64,000 nt of DNA from contig NC_135170.1 in assembly GCF_041146795.1 (NCBI RefSeq), positions 29,809,533-29,873,532 of the forward strand, written 5' to 3'. This DNA comes from Maylandia zebra. Its lineage: Eukaryota; Chordata; Actinopteri; Cichliformes; Cichlidae. Under the pieces are notes generated by a model that saw only the letters and a list, made by a program, of their open reading frames with translations, was not told the DNA's origin and searched no databases. Below are positions 48,241-60,700 of the stretch, one piece after another; position 1 is the stretch's first letter; each line of letters opens with the position of its first letter. Position numbers and translations under genes: made by a program.

Positions 48241-51050
48241 TTCATGTTGGAGTCATTAGAGCAGCAGGTGGCAGTATTCATTCATTTTTAAAGCAGGCTT
48301 TTGTTTTGTTTTACTCGGGGAACAAAGACCTGTAGCATGCAGAAATTTAGGATGTTTTCAAGATCATTATCAGTTTAAGAAAACTTGTGTACATTATAAT
48401 AACTATATCTAAAGATTTCATGGAGTTTAATTTTACTTAAACAGCATACCTCTGTTAAGGGACCTGGAGACCTGGTTTGTTAAAATAGCTGAACACGAGG
48501 GAAACAATACCTCACACAAGAAAAAGAGACAGCCTTACTCTGCAGAATGCACAAACCACTCACATTACCCACATTGCATTTATTTGCATAAAAGTGTTTG
48601 TAGTAAAAAGTGGGAGATTTGCATTCACCGTAATGTTGACGGTTCAGTCTGCTTTACCTGCCATTGCCAGTTTATCATTATGACTGTGCTGAATACTGCT
48701 AAATGCTAAGAGATGCTTGACAGTCTACTCAGCCAGCAAATTCATTACACCCATGGATTAATAGTGCAGATATGGCAGTGGATCATTCGACACCAAACTA
48801 TAACCAATTTTTGGAAATGCCCAGTGGGTGATCATCTTATTTCCAAGCTTTCAGTTTCTGTAAATGTGCCAAGTACAACTGATTGAGACTGAAGGCTTTA
48901 CAGTGAAATTATTACAGTCTGCATTTTATTTCAAACCCAACATAAAAACTGAACCGTGTTGCCTTTTTGCTTTGAAATACTCGCATTTCGAACCTCCCTC
49001 CAGGTCAGCCTTTGTGGCAGTTGTACCTGTAATGCTAAGATCAAAACGTTTTGGGTGGATCTAATGGATTAAGGCACACACATACACTTTTTAGCACAAT
49101 TAGCTTCTTAACCTCCTCCCGTCACAGAAATTGCACAGATCATAGGTCTGTCACGGAGATTCTGATTCTTGGGGTTTGAACTGGTCAAGATAAAATCTTA
49201 AATAGTGAAAAGAATTTTACTCTTCAAGTCCCTGAAGAGAATCGATATGATACAGCCAGAGTAGGATAAATTCAAAGTAACAGTTTAACTTTTCACAATC
49301 CACAGTCAAAAATAGTTGCCTATGAACCTTATCTTAATGATAGGGTTCATAAGCAAAAGGGGCTGAAATCACAGATTAAGCAAGAAGCCAGTTCTGAAAA
49401 TGATTTCCTCCTCAAGGATAATGTAACCAAACCATACAGGAAAAAAACTACCTTTGTTTTATTAACAAGGTAAAAACATTCACCAATAAGCTGATAAGTC
49501 ACCATAGCCACACAGCTGTATTCATTTCATACATTTGCAGTAATAATTCATGCTGACAACCACGTGGAGGGTTTAAGTGAGCTCTCATTGATTTTTTTTT
49601 CTCATAGATTTGTTGTTAGTCCCACAATTTGCCCAGTTTTAATGGAAATGAAAATATGTGTGTGTTTGTAGTTCACACACACACATCCTCGGTGACTAGC
49701 CAGACTCCCTGCAGACTCGGTCTATTATTTCCTGGCAGTGTGGTGACACAGTACTTTATTCAGGCTGAATTACACCACCGAGCAACATAGTGCATTCAGT
49801 AACCTACTTAGACAATAGAGAAAGTCTCCACACTACACCAGGTGTCCAGTACATCTTTGGTCCTACTTTCCTTTAATTGCAAGCCTATTCTGTGATGGAC
49901 ATGTTTTCGAAGCCCCTTTGTCGCTGCTACATGAAGCCATTTTCCTGACTTGTCATAGTTAAAGTGAAGAAAGGCCTCTCAGATGTGAGAAACCTGAACA
50001 TAGCGATGTACAGAGTGGCTCAGTGCTGTTGGGAAACAATAGACATCTGCCTTATAACATTGTGTCAAAGTGACAGATCAATAATGCCTGCATCCTACAT
50101 CATTACACTGCTGTGGGATATTGATTGCTGAGTTTGTGCTGAGTGGCACTTTACAGCCACAAGGTGTCTCACCACTCCTCTTGTGGTCACAGCTCTCTGA
50201 ACACTGGGCTAGGTCCTCAACTCTAAAGGCATTGAGCTGATGAGTGGAAATGTTTCTGTTTGGGACAAAATATAAGCAGCTGCGTGTGCTACTTGCTGTA
50301 TGTTTTTGTTCGCAACAAGCTTCTAAAAAATTCTAAAATTATACAGCGAATAATATTCACAGTAAAGCTGGGAATGTTATGAGTGCCAGTGTTCCACTTT
50401 TGGAAGAGTCATCCTGCCCCGTGGCTCTGGATCCTCCTTTCTGTGGAAGGATAACACAAAGCAGGTTATATCGTTTCATCAAACACTGGCTTGACCTCAA
50501 CACAAGCTCATATTTTTTTCTGAGCTGTCTGTGCAGGGAAGTTACAACAATGAGCAGTAAGCAGGTCCAAAGTTCCTGCAAATCCTACTGCAGAATAGGC
50601 AGCATAAACAGACGTTTCCTGTGGCTCCTGGTGTTCCACAAACCTCACTGTTAAACAGGCTGCAGTAAACAGCCAACACATTCCTGCTAAAAGAAATATT
50701 AAATAAACATGTTTATATAATTCAGTGCCTAAAATGAAAAGCCTACTGAGTCTATGGTGGTATTTTTGTGTCACATGGTGTAGTTAATCTTGTATTAATC
50801 TTTAACTGCAGCTTTCTTTGAAGTGCTTTTCTATTTTTAAAGCTACTTTTTCCTTTAACCACAGCACCTTAATATTCTTAAGAGGATTGGAAGGAATAGC
50901 AGGCTTGAACGTTTTTCCAAGGATTGCTTTACTTGCCTTTCAGTCTTAATTGACATTTTTTGTAAATCATCCCTCTGCTTAATGCAATATAGGCTCATTC
51001 TATAGTCAAAGACAGACAGCCAAATCCACCCAGTCATACAAGCCAATCCC
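48241..51050. other. rnd2-vat1 intergenic DNA, vat1 side
   Basis: AT-rich, mostly unique-looking. The ORF at 50508-50774 (minus) shows no family I recognise. Regulatory elements for either gene may lie here, but none is identifiable by eye. Confidence 0.5.
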
Positions 51051-51333
51051 CAAGCTTCATCAGCACTCCGTGTTTTCCAGACTGCCTATGTCTCGTCCCA
51101 CTCACACTCTCTGTCAGAGCGCGGCGTTGACAACCACTGGCCACTGATCAGCCCACTTTGCACGGGTCGCGTCTCCATGCTAGACTGCTGAAAAAGGAGC
51201 TCTGTCCCTCACATTTTCTTTTACTTGCAAGTCAAGCATCTGACTGAAAGCAGCAAGCCCGTCCACGGCAACAAAAGCACAAGAAGTCAAAAAAACCTCC
51301 AAGTGATTTTCTAGGCTCATCACTGTCTGCACA
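51051..51333 (+). promoter_or_regulatory. vat1: vat1 proximal promoter and 5' UTR
   Basis: GC content and CpG density rise here ('gtcagagcgcggcgttgaca', 'gcacgggtcgcgtctcc') just before the vat1 start. No clear TATA box was found. The position follows from the ATG at 51334; the start site is not determined. Confidence 0.4.
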
Positions 51334-51759
51334 ATGTCTGGAGAAGACGCACCTGCTCAGCAGCAAAACGCCGTGGACCAAAAGCAGGAAACCAAACCTT
51401 CCGAGGAGCCCAAAACCGAGCCACCCAAGACGGAGTCCCCACCCGCCGCCGCCGCAGAGGCAGCGGCCACCCCGGCGGCGACCACCGAGAAGGTCCCTGA
51501 AGAGGAGACCTTCACCTACCGCGCTCTGGTGCTCACCGGCTACGGGGGGTATGATAAAGTCAAGCTGCAGGTGAAGAAAGGCAAGCCGACACTCAAGGCT
51601 GGTGAGGTCCTGGTTCGGGTCAAGGCATGCGGACTGAACTTCGCCGACTTGATGGCCAGACAGGGGCTGTACGACCGGCTGCCGTCCCCGCCGGTTACCC
51701 CGGGAATGGAGTGCTCCGGGGTGGTGGAGGCTGTAGGGGAGGAAGTAACAGACAGAAAA
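51334..51759 (+). CDS. vat1: vat1 coding exon 1
   Basis: Starts at ATG in context cacaATGt and ends before gtaagc at 51760, phase 0, 142 codons. The first 59 residues are low-complexity with an alanine run (SPPAAAAEAAATPAATTEK) and GC-rich codons. The N-terminal catalytic-like domain follows. Confidence 0.95.
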
Positions 51760-54700
51760 GTAAGCACAAACTAGCTGTTGCCTTTTCTTTCTTTTACTGT
51801 GTCATATAAAAAAACTTGCTGTGCTTGTGTTAATGTTTTGGTGATATGTATTTCATTCAGTTTGGGGCCGAACTGTTACATCTGGGCATGGGCGTGTCAG
51901 GCTTTTCTCCCTTCACTGGAAAAAAGTAGCGGTCGGGTTTCCATTTCCACGATTAAATTAATTTAACGTCATCAATCGATTGCAGGGCAATTCATCCAAA
52001 ATACGGGGATAATATAAATCGGCTTTTTGGTTTAATATTGAGCTAATGTGGTTTCACATCCATTCATTCACTTCTGCGTAGAAAGCAGATGGCACTTGTT
52101 GTCTTAACGTGAAAAGCAATAAAGCATGTCAGTGTGCTCATGTTGATTTTTCATCTCTTTTGAAGAAGCCAAAAGTGTGTTAATGAGGCAAGTTGTGCAC
52201 AATGCGGCCAACAGAGGCGTCGCCCCTCTTGTCTCCCCGGTTTTCGAATTGCGCTACCAGTGCGCACTTAGATTGAGCAACTTCAAGTACAAACTAGTTG
52301 CTGAGATTGAGAAGGATTCTCTGTTCACACCAAACATTCATGTTGAAAGTCTAAATCTATATAAACACATGTAATCTGTGGGATGCCTTCCATCCTTGCT
52401 GCACCTACGCTATGCTGCGCTTTGATGTGCGCCATGGTGCGGCGTGTTGCGTCAAGTTAGCTGGAGACACCGTGGACAAGACCGGAAATGAGTGTGTTCT
52501 GCCTTCAGAATTAAAGCTACTAACGCGTTCATGTGTTTATTAGCCTATCATATTTTGTTAAGAAAAAGAAGGAAGCAATTAGGTGTAAGAAAACGAGCAC
52601 TTTTGATGGAAAATTATTTAAAAGAGTGGCTAATGGGTATACAAACATGGCTCTACTTGCAAAATGTTAGGCTAATTAATAGGCATTTTATTTTGGAGAA
52701 TATGGAACGCTGTCACAGTAAATATTATGACTTGACACCGGTGGCGGAGACCGAAGTCACCGACGCCTTTTGTTACCGGGAGCGACGATGGCGCACACAC
52801 GAATGGAAAGGGCGAGGCGCGACGCAACAGACAGCATGGTGTGAGAAACTGAATCAGTCGCACTATGTTCCAACAGATATCGAATCATATGTCCTGTGCT
52901 CAGAGATCTCTTTAACCCAGTGTTTCAACATCAAAAGTTCAAACCAGTGCGCTCTCAGACAATTAAGTAAATTAAACAGAATATTGAAGCCCCTTCCACC
53001 TTGATTGTCATCCACAAAGAACGATGCGTTGTGATGGCAGCAGGATTATTGGTGTCTGTCTTAAATTGCACGATGAGCCATATGAATCTATGTCTTGTCT
53101 CCTAGCAGCATGGCATCACCACGGTAACGCCTTTTAAAGGTTTTTAAACAACAAAAAAAAAAAGAACCCAAGCGTTACAAAGCAGCCAATGATGACTCAC
53201 GCTGCTTGTTGTACTAGTACCAGATTTTCTCACATCGTCCAGTTAATATCTGTGGACAACACCATGTGATGCAAGTGCAGAATCAGTCCATCTGACAGGG
53301 AGTGGCACATATGTCTGTAAGGTGTGGATCCCTAGATGGATGGCTAATCTATTGCAGGATAACAGTAATAGGGTTAATTAAATGATTGGTGATGGGTGAA
53401 CTTACAGCAGCCAGACATCATAGAAAGCGAAGACCCCTGTGTTTCAAGAATACTTCATTGCTCCTTTCCACATTGTCAGGGATGTTGATTTGATTTAAAG
53501 GTCACAAAGCACACATAGAAACACACAGCCTATCGATACGCTCCTACATCCCCTTGCGGCCTTTAGCTTATAGAATTAGGAGACAATCTTCCTAATGGAT
53601 AGAGATCACTGCAATCTTTTGGCAGCTGACTCACATGGAATGTGCTGACCCCTGATGGCACAGAATTTTTGGGACGCTCATCACCCACTGCTGCATTATT
53701 TGTCTGCCCTGTATCTCTCCCAGATAGACATATGCACACAAAGACATTCAACAGTGGGAGTGTCTGAGTGTCTTTCTTCCCATATATAATACATAAAGGC
53801 AATAAATTTATTGCTTCTTAATTAAATAAAGTAAGATAAACAGTGGTTAAGTAGAGTGCAATCCGTTTTATTTCATATTTCCAAAACATTGATATAGCAT
53901 ATTAGATATGCAATGCTTTAGGTTAATTTCTGAAATGCATGAGAACTGCTTTAAAATACAGAAAACTGTGTACAGTAGTGTTTTTGAGTCTTTTTAATGC
54001 TTCTACACTTTCTCCCCCCTTTGGCGAGTGCAAAGACTCGTGGGATTCTAAATTTCTCACTTCAAAGCATGACTTTAAAAGTGTTGTTGTGTTTAAACAG
54101 GTGGTTTTGTATTTAGACTCTGTTGCCGGTGTGTGAATGGGTTTTTGGTGTTTGTCTGGCCAAAGAGAGAGTTAAGGTTTATCTAGCTATGGGCCACCCT
54201 GACTAAGACACCCATAGCAATTAATGACATCTGGTCAGGATTCATCTTCAGGAAGTTTGTTAAAATGCTGAATAGGACAGTATTCACATACACATGTGGT
54301 GCAAGAAGTAGGGGAATTGCAAGAACACTGATGTCCTGTTATAAGAAACTTAAGTAAGGAAATGCAGCAAGGATATGTAATTATTCATTAAAGTAATAAA
54401 CTGTGAAGTTATAGTTTAGAGCTCTCAGCTCTTTATTGTAGTTTACAAAAATTCTTGAAGTATAGATAAAGGCTATTAAACATTTTTAGATTATGTTCAA
54501 AGATTAAGCAATATTTGTTTTGAAACTCAAATCAGTACATGGATCAAACAGTCCCGTACGCTGGTTTTTCCTCTATCTTGACCTCCTTTTATTGATTTTT
54601 TTCTCCTCCATTGTCTATCAGTAACTTTCCCTTCAAAGAACTATAAGTTGACTGAAGTATTACAGGAGTTGAGTCACCTGAAATAACCCTAGCAAGCAAA

Positions 54701-57700
54701 TGTGGGGAAAAGTAAAACACTGAGTAAGATCAGAAAAAAATGAATCACCCTGAAGCTCCCGTGACACTAAACATCAGCGTTTTTTTTTTTTTTAATGTTT
54801 TGTTTTTTGTTTGTTTTTTTTACATCAGACCAGCTTTAAAAATGTTCTCCCTCGATGAGGATCTCGCCCATATGTTCTCAATTATCTCCCTGGCCCACAT
54901 TGTCAGTCTGGTATTTCCTCCATCAATCCTCCCCTGCCTTTATCTATAGCTTTTTTTCCTTTCATATAAGCTCTTAATTCTGTCTATGACCGCTGGGCTA
55001 TCGGCGACTTGCTCTGTCGTGCTGCCTTCACTTATTCTGGCCTTGTAACAGTTGCTGGCTTTCTAAAGAACAGCTTTCTCTATTGTCTTCTTGAGCTTGT
55101 AACGCGTGCTTTCCTTTCTCTTCTGGAAATTTCTAAAGGTGAACAACTAGACTTTCTTAATTCATCTGAGGGGAGAAAAGATGATGGATAAAATATAGAG
55201 ATGCAGCAAGTGAGTGCAAAAAGCAAAAAACAGCTTGCAGACCATCACGTAGTTTGCTGGATGGGAGCTGGGTGTGGCCTTAACACCATACAAACTCCAT
55301 GTTGAACCTAACGCCTACTGATGCAGCAGAAATATGTATGCTTTAATTTTATTCACAGGAGTCACAAGAGCTGTGTGGGTGTTATGTTTAGCCTTTATCT
55401 TTCGCCTGAACCTGACTTTGTTCAACCTTTCTTTTTTTTTTAAACTTGATAATTTTTTTGCCTACATCATCAAAGCTCCAAGCCACAAAGCAGCTGACTA
55501 GGAGGCTTGCATACCCCAAAATTGAATTACTATCTGATTAAGTCCATTCATATACAATGTCTTTGTTCAAGGTGCCTGCACTCCTCACCCTAACTACATC
55601 TGATGCAGCATGAAGGCAGAGAAAGGAAGTGCAAGAAGAGGCTATGCGTTTGTCACACTGTGAAGATGTTGTAACAGAAGTGTCACAAGGCTGGTTTATT
55701 TGGCCTTGAATGTTCCTACGCAGCTTCTGTGTGACTGACAGTAACTCACATGCTTTACATGGGCATGGAAGAATGGCTGCAAATGCATTTGTGAGTCATG
55801 TTTGTTTCCTGTAAACGCCTGAACTCCCCCGCGTATCGATTTGTACCACACTGCACCCCCAATTAAATCACAGAGGTTGATGAATTTGAAGATCCCAGCG
55901 GTAAGAAAAGACAAGGAGATGGAAATGTGAGAGAGCTGTCAGCAAGCCAAGGGAAGTAGCCCGTGGTAAAAAAGTGATAGTATACTCTGAAATATACCAA
56001 ATGACTCAGCCTTTAGACAGAAAGATGAGGGTATGAAAAGAGAGAGAGATCTCTCTAATTGGAATGGATAGACAGCGAGGCGCATGGCTCCCTCCAGACC
56101 ATTAGAGAAGCCCGGGTGGAGAGGGTTTGTTCCCAGGAGGCGAGAGCTTGTCTTATGCTCAGCCATGGGGAAGAATCTGGCAGGGACTGTGATGGGTGGA
56201 GAGAAGCCAGGGGAGAAGATGGGCCCCATTGTCCTGTCTCACTGATGAGGAAGAGGTGATACGGGACACTCCTCACAAGGGAAAGAAGAAAAAGGATGGT
56301 TAAGACAGAAAGAGACAACGGAGGATGAAGAACTGGTGATGAAAGAGGGGATGTCAAAGAAGTCACAGACAGGATGAGACGCGGGACTGGAGAAGGGGAA
56401 GGAAGACATTCTATAGTTATAAGAGGAAAAGGAGTCAGGAAGTGAAAGAGAAAGAAGGGAAGAGAAAAAGTGGGGAGAGTGGAAACGAGGTGGGAGGGTG
56501 AGCTATGTCAGGAGCTCTGTGGTTAGGGGGGAGGAAGAAAACAGGAAAAGATTTATAATGCTACAGTTGTCGTTGTTTCTTGTGTCCCTCGACTAAGTTC
56601 TCCTGATTGGTTAGTTAGCCCGCTGGGGGGGGGGGGGGGGGGGGTAATATCATGGCTAATTGTGGCTTTTGCGAATTGGAGGATCCTGCTTTGATAAGGA
56701 TAGTCTGAGAGCGGTAAAAGGACAAGATGGTGATTAGGATATGAAACACACATTGCACCTGGGACCAAAGTTGTTCTAAACCAGTACACTGGCAAAATTA
56801 TTAAATGCTTCTCACGTTTTCTCATATTAAGAGCCAAGAGGGCACTTATGATGTAGTCATTGTTTGGTTTTTTCCCCTTCTTGAGTGTTATTTCCTGATC
56901 GCATTTAATACTTTAATTCTTTCTCATGTTTTAATACGATGCATGTTGGTTTTTAAAGCTAACAAAATCTTCGTGCAAGCAGTTAACAACTTCAAATCTT
57001 TTTTTTCTTCTCTTTCTTTAACTGCATCACTGTTTTTCTTCCTTTATAAACTCAGCGCAGCTCTGGTTACTATTCTTATTCTGCTCTAGTTTATCGCTTT
57101 CCTTCTTTGCTTCCACACTTTAAAAGCAAAGTGTTTGAGTTTGGTGACCGAGGTGGCCGCATGTTTGTGTGTGTTGCTATAAGATAAAAATAAACCTTAG
57201 TCTAATTATTTCTGTTCTGTGGATTGCATCATTCACACTGCACTAAGGACTATGAGACAAAGATAGCAGGAGATGAACAGACCAGCGCCTCCAGCAGTGA
57301 AATGGGTTCATCTCAAGAACTCAGTCGGTTAAAGTATTGCAGAATTTAGACCTTATTTAAGAAAATTGTTTAAAAATCTGTTATACATACATTATTGTAA
57401 TGTGTCACTCTGCAGTTGATACAATATTGACCCAGAGACAGAAAGGAGAGGTTTTTCCCTGGCTTACATCATTGTAAGGTGGTCCACGGGATTCAGATAT
57501 ATTTTAGTGGGAAACAGATATCTTACTGATTTTCCAGTGCTTTAGGACTTTGGTGTCAATCTTTTTTGTCAGGTGGGATGAACTCAAAAATCCCCTCATC
57601 GACACTACTCATCAATAATGCGAATGTGTTCAATTAAATGAATTTTAAATGGGATCTTATTTTAATTCTGCATGTTCCAGTCATTTGTAGAGCTGCAAGT

Positions 57701-60700
57701 TGCACTGGAAAACTTGTAACCATTTCAGTGATTTATCCATTCATTTTAGCCTACATTCCATTCATCTATACCTTTAGTTTGCTGTTTAAAGTATTGTCCA
57801 TGATGCTAATTCACTCACTTGTTTTCTCTGCATCCATAATCTCTAATTATTTTTAATGCAGATTCGTTAAGAAAATAAATTGTTCACGTGTTAACTTAAT
57901 ATGTGCATGTAATGTAATCAGACCGTCTATAATAACTATTCATTTACCCCCTAACAAGCTCTGGCCCCCGGGTTACAAGAACTGAATTTACAATTTCTTT
58001 CCACCCATGTCTTGCTGTGCTCTTTGTTTCAGGTTGGTGATAAGGTTATGGTGCTGAACCGCTTTGGGCTGTGGCAGGAGGTAGCAGTGGTGCCAGCAAA
58101 CCACACCTTCCTAATCCCAGAGGGGATGAGTTTTGAGGAGGCAGCAGCCCTGCCTGTCAACTACATCACCGCCTACATGATGCTGTTTGACTTTGGCAAC
58201 CTGCGACCCAACCAGAGCGTGCTCGTCCATGCGGCTGCAGGTAAAAACTAAGCAGAAACCAGTTTTCAAAAATATAGAGAAATTTTTATGCCCATGTGGA
58301 ACACACAGACTCCTTGTTTTCTGCTAGGCATAGGTTGAAGATACATTGATAAAAGGGATTGTTACTTCAACCACTGTGCTTGCAGCTTTGAATAATTGCC
58401 TGCATTCCAAAAAGGTCATATGTAAATAAATGTAATCCTACAGCTATTTGTCAGTTTCATCTTAGTTTGCACCATCTCTGTGATTGTGAACTGTGTTTAT
58501 ATCAACCTCTTTAATAGAGTTAAAGAGACCATTTTACAGTTCATCAGAAGAACACAAATCAAAGATACAAAGCTGGTATTACAGACTAAAGAAAACACCC
58601 TTTGGCACTTTCACTTCTTGACTTTCTCCTTCTCTGCGTGCCCTGTTTATGCATTTTTCTTTATGAATTATAGCCAATGGAAAAGGTCCCAGACTTCATC
58701 TGTATGAGATATGGCTCAGTGTTTTACTCTCTCTAGGACTCCACTAATATAAGAGCACCTGCCACCTGGAGTGTAAACGGTCAACGTTCAGAGCGAGTGG
58801 GTGGGAGGGAGAGAGATGGGGATTGAGGGAGTAAAAGCACCTGTTTTGGGGTGTGATACACAAAGCTTGAGAGCATTTAATTCTGCTCTGTTTACACAAT
58901 CAGGCCAGCTGGAGAGAACTGAAGAACACTAGCCAAAATAAGACGCTCTCTCATTCTCCCTTCCCCTTTTCTGCTGTCTACCACTGCACATTTCTCACTT
59001 TTTGTCTTATTCCCACTTTAATTGTGTAGAGGGAGCAAGAAAGGGGTCCCTCAGCTTTGGGAGCAGTTTGTGGGTGAGGATTGCTAAGAAACCTGACTGC
59101 CAGGTGAATGCATCCCTTGACATTAACACTGAAAAAAGAATGAATTTGTAAACTAAACTGCGATATGCCCCGAGCTGAATGACAGCTAACGTGCTCATAG
59201 TTGTGGAACTGGTTGTCTACAGAGGAATCCCAAATGTTTGCATTAATCATATCATCTAGTTGATGCAATTCATCCCTGTGAATACAAAAACTGTATGGCC
59301 CAAGGGTTCCTGTGCAGAGTGTGTTGTCGATGAGAGGAATGCTGTGTGGTGTGGTGTAAGACACATTTCCCTGCTGGTTTGGTTGATGCGGCATCTCTGG
59401 TTTCTCAGGGCAGGCTGCCAATCCTGGCTCGCCAGCTGTCCGGACATCAGGATTGTAAAAGCACATTGCTGAGGCTATGACAAAAATATTTGCTGAACAG
59501 TCTTGCCAGTGCTCTGTCATTCCTTGCATGTGTAAATAATCATTGCAAATAGTGTACGTCCTGCTGCACCGCTCTAAAAGCTAGCAGTGTGTATATTAGT
59601 AGTGCCTTTTCTGAATAAGGTGTTAGAGCGTGAGAGCTGCGTGCATCCTTCTCTTAACATCATCATCGGCTGCGTGGCTCAAAGTGCGTGTGTGTGTGCG
59701 TGTGTGTGTGTGCGTGTGTGCATGCGCGCGTGTGTGTGTGCGTGTCCCACCCTGAGTCTGTCAAAATTGTTCCTGATGTTCTCTGATTAGTGTGATCAAA
59801 GGTGTCTGCTGTGACAGGGTCAAAGAGAGATGGGGGTGGGGTAAGACTGAGTGTCTACAGACCTATCTGCGCTGTTCTTTCAAGTCTGTTTTCCAATAAC
59901 AAGAAGGAGATTAAAGCCAGGGGTGCTTATGTTCCTTACAAAATGTATTCCACCATTCCAGTGCAACTGGTTATTTCAAATTAAGACCTAACAGGCTTGT
60001 CTTTCAACCATCAATGGAAACCGGAGTAACCAAGAGAACTCTCACAGACACAGGGAGAACACACAAGCACCATGCAAAAAGCCACAAGCCAGCAGGCTTA
60101 TGGATTCAAACACAGGACCTTCTTGCTGTGAGGTAACCGTGCAAACCACGGCACCGCTGTGCTCTTCCGCTCAGACAGTAATGAAACTGAACAATTTGCT
60201 GTATGTAAGTGTGCGGAAGCTGAAATTTCTGGCCCAGAGTAAGAGAGACAAGCTTTTTGAATACGCACTATTTTTATAAATATATAAAAAATAAAAAGTG
60301 GTATCAAAAGTATGCTAGTACATATTAGTCTAAAGCCTTTTACTAAATGAAAGTTTAGCTTGCACAAAAAGACTTGTTGCTTTTATGTCATTCATGTTAT
60401 TGTAAATGAAATTTCTATAATTTCTGACAGAAAAAGAAAGTGATCTGATGATCATGGGAAACTTTCAGTACTTTCTAACATGTTTATAGACAAAACAATT
60501 ACCACTTTGTTTTTAGATAATAAACAACTTAACTGCTAACACAGGCATTGCTTCTAGCTTTATAGTAAAGTAATCTAAGGCGATGGTTCCCTTTTTTGGC
60601 TAACACTGAAGCAATGTTTACCTGTGACCCCTTTTTGCAGTCCATGATTAAGCACATCACATGATTGAGTTCTGAGCACATCACAACTCAAATATCCCTG

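Noticed and set aside
58978..59529. 183-codon minus-strand ORF in vat1 intron 2
   Set aside because: No similarity that I recognise, no splice or promoter context, and mixed composition; treated as a chance ORF, although it is long.
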